A stretch of 64,000 nucleotides of DNA from Parafrankia sp041008525 (lineage in GTDB: Bacteria; Actinomycetota; Actinomycetes; Frankiales; Frankiaceae), in contig NZ_JBFLUG010000028.1 in NCBI RefSeq assembly GCF_041008525.1, positions 1 through 64,000 of the forward strand, read 5' to 3'. Below are positions 1-7,272 of the stretch, in pieces (positions within the stretch are counted from its first letter, which is position 1; every line of letters starts with the position of its first letter). The position numbers and the translations under genes were made by a program. The notes under the pieces were generated by a model. That model ran no database searches. It saw only the letters and a list, made by a program, of their open reading frames with translations, and had not been told where the DNA came from.

Positions 1-136
1 CCGGCGCTCAGCACCACCGGCGGTAACCCCGACCTCGACACGACACATCCTCACGGCAGCGAGAAAGAAGACCATCCTCACCGATCCACCGCATATCTGT
101 CGAATATTAGAGGCGACGGTCTACTAGGCTTGAGCC

Positions 137-1018
137 GTGAAGATTCGCATCGGAGTCGGTTTCGCCTCGGTGCCCGGGAGGGTGTTCGCAGAACGGGTCG
201 ACGCGCTCGAGAAGCTGGGTGTGGACTCGTTGTGGCTGTCCGAACAGCTCTCGACCGAGGCTGTCGACCCGCTCGCCGGAATGGCCTTCGCGCTCGGCCG
301 CACGAGCACCCTCAAGGTGGGCACGAGTGTCGCGGTGCTCCCCGGCCGCAACCCCGTCCTGCTCGCCAAGCACCTCGCGACCCTGGCCGCGGTGGCTCCG
401 CGGCGCGTGCTCCCCGTGTTCGGCCTCGCGCCGGCGCGAAGCGGCGACCGGGGAGCCTTCCCGGTGCCCGCCGGGAAGCGGGGGGCGGTGTTCGACGAGG
501 CACTCCTGCTGCTGCGCCGACTGCTCGCCGAGGACTCCGTGACCTTCCACGGCGAGTTCTTCGACCTCACCGACATCGGGATCGGGAACCGCCCGGCCCG
601 CCCGCTCGACGTCTGGCTCGGCGGCGCCGCGCCGGCCGCCCTCCGCCGCATCGGCCGGTTCGGCGACGGCTGGCTGGCCAGCCTCGTCGACCCCGTCCAG
701 GCCGCCGCCGGCATCACCGCGATCAACGAGGCTGCCGCGTCCGCCGGCCGGGAGATCGACTCCGATCACTTCGGGCTGAGCCTGCGGATCGCCTTCGGTG
801 AGCTGCCCCCGGCGACGATCGCGGCACTGCGGGCCCGGCAGCCGGACACCGACCCGGCGGATCTCGTCCCGCTCGGCTGGGCGGCGGCCCGCGACCTCAT
901 CGCCCGCTACACGGCTGCCGGTGTCAGCAAGTTCGTCGTGTATCCGGCCATCGGAGAGGCGGAATGGCCGGAGTTCCTGGACGGCTTCGTCCGCGAGCTG
1001 ATGCCGCTGCAGACCTGA
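137..1018 (+). CDS. LLM-class flavin/F420-dependent oxidoreductase
   Basis: This 293-residue protein has the luciferase-like monooxygenase (TIM-barrel) pattern. It opens with KIRIGVGFAS, followed by LGVDSLWLSEQ and the strand KVGTSVAVLPGRNP, and later has WLGG and RIGRFGDGW near residues 155-175, as in F420-dependent members of the family. The likely role is hydride transfer with reduced FMN or coenzyme F420 on an unknown substrate in the cytoplasm. The start is a GTG with only a weak purine-rich stretch upstream, so the true start could differ by a few codons. It is convergent with the SDR gene on its right. Family is well supported; cofactor and substrate are inference. Confidence 0.85.
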   Translation: MKIRIGVGFASVPGRVFAERVDALEKLGVDSLWLSEQLSTEAVDPLAGMAFALGRTSTLKVGTSVAVLPGRNPVLLAKHLATLAAVAPRRVLPVFGLAPARSGDRGAFPVPAGKRGAVFDEALLLLRRLLAEDSVTFHGEFFDLTDIGIGNRPARPLDVWLGGAAPAALRRIGRFGDGWLASLVDPVQAAAGITAINEAAASAGREIDSDHFGLSLRIAFGELPPATIAALRARQPDTDPADLVPLGWAAARDLIARYTAAGVSKFVVYPAIGEAEWPEFLDGFVRELMPLQT

Positions 1019-1079
1019 GCGCGCGGTGGTCGGGACCAGTCAGGAGCAGCCCGGGGCAGGCAGCGCGGGGTGGGGTCAA

Positions 1080-1116
1080 CCAGGGTCAGCCAGGGTCAGG
1101 TGTCGGCCAGGGTCAG
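1080..1116. repeat. 10-bp tandem repeat over an SDR stop codon
   Basis: Three identical copies of the decamer CCAGGGTCAG lie at 1080-1089, 1090-1099 and 1107-1116. The last copy contains the stop codon (complement of TCA at 1113-1115) of the leftward SDR gene. The array fills the space between two convergent genes. Confidence 0.8.
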
Positions 1117-1874
1117 GTGATGGTGGAGCCGCCGTCGACGACGAGGGTCTGGCCGGTGACGTAGCCGCCCGCGTCCGAGGCGAGGAAGATCAGTGACGCC
1201 GTGAGCTCTTCGACGTTCCCGAACCGTCCCGCCAGGATCCTCTCCCTCCGGGACGCGAGGTAGGAGGGCTGGTACTGGTCGGTCATCTCGGTCTCGAAGA
1301 AGCCCGGCGCCAGCGCGTTCACCCGGATGCCGCGCCGGCCCGTCCACTGCTGGGCGAGGTCGCGGGTCAGCCCGAGCAGCCCGGCCTTGCTCGCCGAATA
1401 GGCGGCCTGCGGCAGCCCGCCGGTCTTGATGCCGAGCACGCTCGAGATGTTGATGATGCTGCTGCCCGGCTGCATGACCCGTGCGGCCGCCTGCGCCATC
1501 CAGTAGCAGCCGTTGAGGTTGACGTCGATGACGGACCGGAACTGCTCCGGGGACTCCTTGACCGCCGGGTACGCCCAGCCGACCCCGGCGTTGTTGACCA
1601 GGATGTCGACGCGCCCGAAGGCGGTCATGGCCTCGTCCACCAGTCGTTGGCAGGCCTGCGGGTCGGCGACGTCGGTGCCGACGCTGATGGCGCGGCGGCC
1701 CTCCTTCTCGACCAGTGCCGCCGTGGCGGCCAGGCGATCCGTGCGCCGCGCGCCCAGCGCGAGGTCCGCGCCGGCCTCGGCCAGCCCCCGCGCGAAGCCG
1801 ACACCGAGGCCGGACGACGCACCGGTGAGGACGGCGACCTTGCCGTCCAGGCGGAATCTGTCCAGCACCGACAT
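1113..1874 (-). CDS. SDR family oxidoreductase (FabG-like)
   Basis: This 253-residue protein is a classical short-chain dehydrogenase/reductase. The Rossmann nucleotide motif TGASSGLG is near residue 17, NNAG near 90, catalytic Ser in ISSVLG near 140, and YSASK (catalytic Tyr and Lys) near 154. The C-terminus has the usual GQTLVVDGG. It is a cytoplasmic NAD(P)-dependent oxidoreductase; the substrate cannot be read from sequence. The ATG at 1874 is chosen because it starts MSVLDRFRLDGKVAVLTG, the normal SDR opening; the open frame runs further upstream without SDR-like sequence. Confidence 0.9.
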   Translation of the reverse strand: MSVLDRFRLDGKVAVLTGASSGLGVGFARGLAEAGADLALGARRTDRLAATAALVEKEGRRAISVGTDVADPQACQRLVDEAMTAFGRVDILVNNAGVGWAYPAVKESPEQFRSVIDVNLNGCYWMAQAAARVMQPGSSIINISSVLGIKTGGLPQAAYSASKAGLLGLTRDLAQQWTGRRGIRVNALAPGFFETEMTDQYQPSYLASRRERILAGRFGNVEELTASLIFLASDAGGYVTGQTLVVDGGSTIT

Positions 1875-2270
1875 GTCAGCTCCTCGTCTCCGGGCAGTCC
1901 TCGGCGGTCCCGCCCGACGTGACCGGACGGTGTGCGGGTGGCTACGTTCCGCCGCGGGCCGGTAGTTGGCCCGATGTTCCCGGAGCCCATGATTGTCGGC
2001 CCTGATGGGCCTGGCCGCGACAGATCCGCGTACGCGCCAGCGGATCTGGGCAGAACCAGGAGACGGAAACCAGGCCGCATGGTGCGAGTGGGCCGGCCGG
2101 AGGGGTGGGCGGAGACGAGGGCGAAGGACGGGGGTCTCGGCGCACGTAGCAGATGACCCCGTCAAAAATCGGTCCGCCACGGCACTTCCCCTTTGAGGCG
2201 ACACACATCACAATCGGGGCCATCCTTCCTGGCCGGATTCGGCCGGGATGGCGCGGGCGGAGGAGGAGCC
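1875..2270. other. Intergenic region between divergent genes
   Basis: This stretch separates the leftward SDR gene from the rightward UspA-like gene. Open frames cross it on both strands, but none resembles a protein family and none has a ribosome-binding site at its start. It should contain the two divergent promoters. A small hairpin-capable sequence, GGCCA-TCCTTCC-TGGCC, sits near 2218-2234. Confidence 0.5.
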
Positions 2271-2690
2271 GTGGAGCAGGCGGAGGGGCGTCGACTCGCC
2301 ACGCGGACGACGTCGGGCAGTCATGTGATCGTGGGCCTACGCGCCGGAGACGCCGGAGATCTCGCCGACGTCCTGCTGGCGGCGGAGCTCGCGGCGCGGA
2401 TGGGTTCGCGACTGGTCGTCGTGGCTGTACGTGACCGTTGGTCGCGGTGGGCGAGATGGTCCACCGGGATGTACGGCGCGTTCGGGATGGAGGGGGTCGC
2501 CTACGCGTCCCGCAGTGCCGAGCAGGAGGTCGACGACGAGTTCCAGCAGCGGGTCGCGGACGTCGTGAGCCTGGTGGACGTCGAGTGGACCCTGGAATGG
2601 GTCAGCGGATCCTGCGAGCGGGCCGCCCTGCGCTACGCCCGCCGCAACCCGACCGCGCTGATCATGTTCCGCCCGCCGTCGGCCCGGTAG
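2271..2690 (+). CDS. UspA-like small protein
   Basis: This 139-residue protein has an alternating strand-helix pattern similar to universal stress protein domains: strand HVIVGLRAG, a helix ending AARMGSR, strand LVVVAV, and a last strand ALIMFRP after a helix of Cys/Arg/Ala residues. The glycine-rich ATP loop of canonical UspA is not clear, so ATP binding is doubtful. The start is the GTG at 2271, preceded by AGGAGG about five bases upstream; an in-frame ATG at 2193 would add a low-complexity Gly-rich tail. A strong terminator follows. Family assignment is tentative. Confidence 0.6.
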   Translation: MEQAEGRRLATRTTSGSHVIVGLRAGDAGDLADVLLAAELAARMGSRLVVVAVRDRWSRWARWSTGMYGAFGMEGVAYASRSAEQEVDDEFQQRVADVVSLVDVEWTLEWVSGSCERAALRYARRNPTALIMFRPPSAR

Positions 2691-2698
2691 CACCGGCG

Positions 2699-2752
2699 CC
2701 CTCCCGCCAGGACCCACCGGGCCCGACGGCCCTGCGGGCCCTGGCGGGAGGG
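2699..2752. terminator. Bidirectional terminator between convergent genes
   Basis: A perfect 13-bp inverted repeat (CCCTCCCGCCAGG at 2699-2711 and its complement at 2740-2752) surrounds a 28-base loop that can itself fold. It lies between the stop of the UspA-like gene and the stop of the leftward SDR gene, where a shared terminator is expected. There is no U-tract, as is common in GC-rich actinobacteria. Confidence 0.85.
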
Positions 2753-2753
2753 T

Positions 2754-3569
2754 TCAGCGACCGCCGGTGACGTCCAGGATGGCGCCCGTCGTGTACGAGG
2801 CGGCCGGCGAGCACAGCCACGCGACCGCCTCGGCAACCTCCTCGGCGCTGCCGGGGCGGCCCACCGGGATGCTGCTCGCCATGCGCGCGGGGCGGTCCGC
2901 GTCGCCGGTCGTCGCGTGGATGTCCGTGGCGATGATGCCCGGGCGCACCGCGTTCACCCGCACCGCCTCGCCCGCGATCTCACGGGCCAGGCCCAGGGTG
3001 AAGGTGTCGACGGCCCCCTTGCTCGCCGCGTAGTCGACGTACAGCCCCGGGCTGCCGAGCCTGGCCGCCGCGGACGAGATGTTGACAATCGATCCGCCTG
3101 CCCCGCCGTGCCGGGTGGACATCCGGCGCACAGCCTCACCGGCGCACAGGATCGACGCGATCGCGTTGACGGTGAACATGCGGCTGAGCCGGTCGGCCGT
3201 GATCTCGTCCACCCGGGCCTGCCGGTCCGTGACACCCGCGTTGTTGATCAGCACGGTGAGTGGTCCCAGTCGGTCCGCCGTGGCGAACACCCCCGGGATG
3301 GACGCTGGATCGGCAAGGTCCGCACCGACGGCGACGGCCGGGGTCGGTTCACCCGTGATGCCGTGCTCGGCGCGGAACTGGCGGGCCGCCGTGTCACAGT
3401 CCCGGGCGACCGCCGCGGCGGCCTCCTGCTCGGCCCGGTAGGTGAGGCAGATCGTCCACCCGGCCCGTGCGAGCAGCCGGGCGCACGCCGCGCCGATGCC
3501 GCGGCTTCCACCGGTGACCACGGCGACGCCTCGGCCCGTTCCTGCCGCCGCTGGTTGTACGTGCGCCAT
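2754..3569 (-). CDS. SDR family oxidoreductase
   Basis: This 271-residue SDR has TGGSRGIG near residue 20, NNAGV near 105, ISSAAARLG (catalytic Ser) near 158, YAASKG (Tyr/Lys) near 171, and NAVRPGIIATDIH after it. The combination resembles FabG-type 3-oxoacyl reductases or sugar/steroid dehydrogenases. The ATG at 3569 has GGAGGG about six bases upstream; the frame remains open to 3641 but that extension runs into a 9-bp repeat array. A region of about 45 residues between the first two motifs is longer than usual. Substrate unknown. Confidence 0.88.
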   Translation of the reverse strand: MAHVQPAAAGTGRGVAVVTGGSRGIGAACARLLARAGWTICLTYRAEQEAAAAVARDCDTAARQFRAEHGITGEPTPAVAVGADLADPASIPGVFATADRLGPLTVLINNAGVTDRQARVDEITADRLSRMFTVNAIASILCAGEAVRRMSTRHGGAGGSIVNISSAAARLGSPGLYVDYAASKGAVDTFTLGLAREIAGEAVRVNAVRPGIIATDIHATTGDADRPARMASSIPVGRPGSAEEVAEAVAWLCSPAASYTTGAILDVTGGR

Positions 3570-3616
3570 TCCGGCCCTCCGATCAGGTTCCGCTGCGCCC
3601 ACAGCGGCCGAACCGG

Positions 3617-3661
3617 CGGCCTTTCCGGCCTTTCCGGCCACTCCGGCCTCTTCGGCCCCTC
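3617..3661. repeat. 9-bp imperfect tandem repeat
   Basis: Five consecutive 9-bp units of the form CGGCCTTTC (two exact, three with one to three changes) lie upstream of the leftward SDR gene and downstream of the REC-cyclase gene. On the minus strand the units are purine rich (GAAAGGCCG). A sixth, weaker unit may follow to 3670. Confidence 0.75.
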
Positions 3662-3751
3662 CGGTTCGGGCTGGCTCGGTCGCCCGATGGGCACCATCCT
3701 CCCCGACCGGCTGCTCCGGACCCCGCCGGACCGGCCGGGGCGCCGGATGAA

Positions 3752-5344
3752 TCAGGCGGCGGAGCGCAGGTGCAGCCGGCGGCGCCGCGGGCCTTTTCCA
3801 CCGCCGGACCGGTTCCGTCCTCGACCCGAGCCGTCCCGCTGCGCCTCCGCGGGTACGGCACGCGGGGCAGGAACGGACAGCGAGGCCGGTACAGGCATCG
3901 GGACGGGCACGGAGACGGGGATCGAGCTGGGCGCGGCCATCGAGGCGGGCGCGGGCAGCTCGGCGGGCGCGGGCAGCGTGGCGAGACGGAAGGCCTGCAC
4001 CTCGCCCACGCGGCCCTTCACCGGCTGCGGCCGCAGCGGGACCACCGCGTCGCTCGGCACCGCCGTCGCGGTCGCCGCGCTGAGGATCGTCTCGCCCGCC
4101 TCGGCCATCGTCTGCAGCCGCGCGGCGAGGTTCATGGTGTCCCCGACCAGGGTGTACTCCTGACGGGCGTCACAGCCCAGCAGGGCCGCGGCGACCTCCC
4201 CGGTGGACACCCCGACACCCAGTCCGAACGGCGCCAGCCCCCGTGCGATCCACTGCTCGTTCAGGCTGTTCTGCCGGCGGTGGATGGCGTCGGCGGCCCG
4301 CACCGCGCGCTCGCGGTGGTCGGTGCTCGGGTTCGGTGCGCCGAAGACGGCGATGACCGCGTCGCCGGCGTACTGCAGGACGGTGCCGCCCTCGGCGAGG
4401 ATCGCCGCGTTCATCTCGCGCCGGTGCTCGTCCAGCTGGTGGGCCAGCACCATCGGATCGGTCCGCTGCGCGATGCCCGAGTAGCCGCGGACGTCCGACA
4501 TGAGCACGGTGACGACGAGCCGCTCGGCCCGGCCGGCCGCCGTGGCGTCGTCGCGCAGCTTCTCCGCCAGGCCGCTCGGCAGCAGGCGGGCGAGCGCGGC
4601 GTCCTGCTCCTCGCGCCTCATCAGGGCCTCGTGCAGCATGCGCAGCCGGCGCAGCGCTCCGGCCTGGCCCGAGCTCGCATCCTGGGCGAGTCGGAGCAGC
4701 AGCGTGTCGATCGCCGCGTTCACGGCGGCGGGCGTGTCGCCGTGTCGGGCCGCGATGTCGGCGACGGGCCTCCCGTGGGCGACGTCGCGCAGCAGCTCCT
4801 CCTGGTCCGGGGTCAGCGTTCCGGATTCCCGGACGGGCGTCATCACGGCGGCGACGATGGCGGGGTCCAGCAGCGAACCCCCGGCGGCGACCTCACGGAT
4901 GGCCCGCGCGAGCAGGTCCGGGTCGGCGACCCGTTCCTTGAGGAGATAGGCGTAACCTGACACGCCGTCACGGAGGAGTTCGATCGCGTAGTCGGGCTCG
5001 TCGTACTGGGAGAGGAGCACGATGCCCGTCGCCGGGCTCGCCGCGCGGATGCGCTGTGCTGCCCGGACCCCTTCGTCGGTGAAGTCGGGCGGCATGCGGA
5101 TGTCGGTCAGGACGACGTCCGGGCGCAGCCGGCCCGCGGAGCGGACCAGATCGTCGTGGTCGGCAGCCACCCCGACGACCGAGATGCCGGCGACCTGGGA
5201 CAGCAGTGCCCGGACGCCCTCCCGCACGATGAGGTTGTCGTCGGCGAGCAGCACGGTGATGTGTGCCGTCCGTGCCCCGCTCGATGCGTCGTCGGTGAGT
5301 GTGCCGCCCGTTGGTCCGTCGCCCGCCGTGCCGTTGCGCGCCAT
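3752..5344 (-). CDS. Response regulator with class III adenylate/guanylate cyclase
   Basis: This 530-residue protein has three parts. Residues about 27-145 are a CheY-like receiver (LLADDNLIVREG, phosphoacceptor Asp in VVLTDIRMP, Lys in YLLKERV). Residues about 160-220 look like a degenerate LuxR-type helix-turn-helix (LTPDQEELLRDVAHGR). Residues about 270-450 are a class III cyclase: metal-binding Asp in MSDVRGYSG and YAGDAVIAVFG, and VGDTMNLAARL carrying the Asn/Arg transition-state pair. The last 80 residues are Pro/Ala rich and end with a basic tail. It should make cAMP (cGMP not excluded) when phosphorylated. No cognate kinase is adjacent on the same strand; the hybrid kinase at 7.3 kb is a possible partner. 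The ATG at 5344 lacks a clear ribosome-binding site, and GTG codons lie 8-9 codons upstream. Confidence 0.88.
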   Translation of the reverse strand: MARNGTAGDGPTGGTLTDDASSGARTAHITVLLADDNLIVREGVRALLSQVAGISVVGVAADHDDLVRSAGRLRPDVVLTDIRMPPDFTDEGVRAAQRIRAASPATGIVLLSQYDEPDYAIELLRDGVSGYAYLLKERVADPDLLARAIREVAAGGSLLDPAIVAAVMTPVRESGTLTPDQEELLRDVAHGRPVADIAARHGDTPAAVNAAIDTLLLRLAQDASSGQAGALRRLRMLHEALMRREEQDAALARLLPSGLAEKLRDDATAAGRAERLVVTVLMSDVRGYSGIAQRTDPMVLAHQLDEHRREMNAAILAEGGTVLQYAGDAVIAVFGAPNPSTDHRERAVRAADAIHRRQNSLNEQWIARGLAPFGLGVGVSTGEVAAALLGCDARQEYTLVGDTMNLAARLQTMAEAGETILSAATATAVPSDAVVPLRPQPVKGRVGEVQAFRLATLPAPAELPAPASMAAPSSIPVSVPVPMPVPASLSVPAPRAVPAEAQRDGSGRGRNRSGGGKGPRRRRLHLRSAA

Positions 5345-5970
5345 GGCACCATTCAGCCGGTTCACCACCCTCGGTGCCAGCAGGCCAGGGCCACCGCGGC
5401 AGGGGGTGCTGGCACCACCTCCGCGGGGCGGACTGCCTCCCCGCAGACGCCCGCGGCCTGCACGGACACCCCGATCGGCGGTGCCCGGACGGTTGCCCCT
5501 CGGGCCGCCACCGTCCTGTCTGGAAGGCGACAGCCGATGCGGCCTCGGCACTCGGACCGGCCGTGCCACCGAGGCCGGGGTGCGGCCCGGGCCACCGGCG
5601 GCGGCGGTGCCGACTGTGCTGGTGGCGCTGGTGGCGCTGGTGGTACCGCGGCGTGGCGTGGGCGTCGGCCGCGCGCGGTGGCCCCCGGCGGTGGGCCGGA
5701 CCGTGTCGCGGCCGTGCGCCGGGGGCGGTGGCTCCAGGGTCGATCGGGGGGCTGGCACTACTGCATCTGATCGTTGCTCGGGCGAGACTCGGCTCAGGCG
5801 ACCACTATGACGGTCCGGAGGTTTCCGATCGGGACGGCAGCGAGACGCGGAACTGTCGGACCCTTCGGTAACACTCTGGTTGTCGCTTCTGTGGCAGCGT
5901 GGTTTGTTCCGTTTGGCGGTGCCCGGAGTGACGCCGTGTTCGGGGTGAGCCGTGGACGGAGGAGGGAAAC
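5345..5970. other. Intergenic region between divergent genes
   Basis: This 626-bp stretch lies between the leftward REC-cyclase gene and the rightward PAP2 gene. Frames that cross it give Arg/Pro/Gly-rich translations without family resemblance. It contains a 9-bp triplet repeat at 5618-5644. Both divergent promoters should be here. Confidence 0.45.
5618..5644. repeat. 9-bp tandem repeat, three units
   Basis: Three consecutive units GCTGGTGGC, GCTGGTGGC and GCTGGTGGT lie in the intergenic region upstream of the REC-cyclase gene. No function is evident. Confidence 0.7.
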
Positions 5971-7134
5971 ATGGCCGGTGCTTCTTCGGTCGCGCCGCCG
6001 CGGCGGTGGTGCCTGTTCGGGGCGCAGGCGCTGCCGGGGCTCGTCCCGGTCGCTCTGCCGCCGGGCCGGGCCGTCTCGTCGGGGCCCTCGCCGGTCGCTC
6101 CCGTCGTTCCGGCCGCGGTGGTTCCGTCCCCTGCCCCGCCCGCTGATCAGGCCTCGGTCGAGCCGGTGGAACCGATCATGGTCGGGCCGGCTGCCGCCGG
6201 GGTGCCCGTCGCCGGGCCGGTCGCCGCTGGCGTGGAGCTCGGGCAGTGGGCCGGCCGGGCACGGCTGCGCCTGGTGCTCGTCGACCCCCGGATAGGCCTG
6301 ATCCTCTACACGGTGGGGCAGGTCGCGCTGTTGGCGATGCTGTATGTCGGCTACGGGCTCAGCCGGCACCTGGCCACCGGGCGGGAGCCCGAGGCGCTCG
6401 GCAACGCGCTGGACGTCTGGCACCTCGAGCGGTTCCTCCACCTGCCGGACGAGGCGGTGCTGCAGGGAGCCGTGCTCGCCCACGAATGGATCCCGCGCGG
6501 GGCGAACTGGTACTACGTGGGCATCCACTTTCCCGCGGCGATCCTGCTCCTGGTGTGGGTGTTCGCGCGGCACCGCGAGCACTGGCGCCGGGTCCGCAAC
6601 GTGATCATCCTGGCTACCGGGGTCGGGCTGCTGATCCATCTGCTGTTCCCGCTGGCGCCGCCGCGCTTCCTGCCCGAGATGGTTCCCTCACTGCGGCTGG
6701 TCGACACCGGTGCGATCCTGGGGCCGTCCCCGTACAGCGACGCGACGGACGGCGTGGCCAACCAGTACGCGGCGATGCCGAGCCTGCACGTCGGCTGGGC
6801 GGTGCTCGAAGCCTGGGCGGTGGTGACGATCCTGCGGCACCGGGCACGCTGGCTCGCGCTGATCCAGCCGCTGGCCACCATGGCCGTCGTGGTCGTCACG
6901 GCGAACCACTACTGGCTGGACGGCATCGTGGGCGCTCTGCTCGTCGCGGGCGCGGTGATCCTGGTCGGCCGGCGCGGTGGTCCGGGTACGGAGGCTCCCA
7001 CCGTGGTGAGTCGCGGCTTCCGTGCCCCCGCGGCGCAACGGTCTGCGGGCCGGCTCGTTCCGTCGCCCGCGGACGGTTCGCGCGACCCCCGGGGCGTGGT
7101 GGAACCGTGCTCCGGGGGAGCGCCACCGGCATAG
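5971..7134 (+). CDS. PAP2-superfamily membrane phosphatase
   Basis: This 387-residue protein has a low-complexity Ala/Pro/Val N-terminus of about 90 residues, then five or six hydrophobic segments. The active-site signature of Aur1/Ipt1-type PAP2 proteins is present: MPSLHVGW near residue 268, with its catalytic His, and NHYWLDGIVGA near 312, with the second His. It is likely an integral membrane lipid phosphatase or phosphotransferase acting on isoprenoid or phosphatidyl phosphates. The C-terminal 60 residues are disordered. The ATG is preceded by AGGAGGG. It reads toward the hybrid kinase, with about 100 bp between them. Confidence 0.85.
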   Translation: MAGASSVAPPRRWCLFGAQALPGLVPVALPPGRAVSSGPSPVAPVVPAAVVPSPAPPADQASVEPVEPIMVGPAAAGVPVAGPVAAGVELGQWAGRARLRLVLVDPRIGLILYTVGQVALLAMLYVGYGLSRHLATGREPEALGNALDVWHLERFLHLPDEAVLQGAVLAHEWIPRGANWYYVGIHFPAAILLLVWVFARHREHWRRVRNVIILATGVGLLIHLLFPLAPPRFLPEMVPSLRLVDTGAILGPSPYSDATDGVANQYAAMPSLHVGWAVLEAWAVVTILRHRARWLALIQPLATMAVVVVTANHYWLDGIVGALLVAGAVILVGRRGGPGTEAPTVVSRGFRAPAAQRSAGRLVPSPADGSRDPRGVVEPCSGGAPPA

Positions 7135-7228
7135 TCGGGCGGCCTGCCGGCGAGGATCAGCGCGTTCGCGGCAAAGGCCTGCCCGCCAGGCCGTACGAGG
7201 TCGAGGGTCCGCGGGTACCCGGGCTACC

Positions 7229-7249
7229 ATGTGTCATTGTGTGACACAT
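7229..7249. promoter_or_regulatory. Inverted-repeat operator candidate upstream of hybrid kinase
   Basis: Two perfect 8-bp arms, ATGTGTCA (7229-7236) and TGACACAT (7242-7249), flank the 5-bp spacer TTGTG. The element is AT-richer than its surroundings and sits 23 bp before the preferred TTG start of the hybrid kinase, as expected for a dimeric repressor or activator site. The regulator is unknown. Confidence 0.55.
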
Positions 7250-7272
7250 CGTTCACCGTCTGGGGGTTGTCG

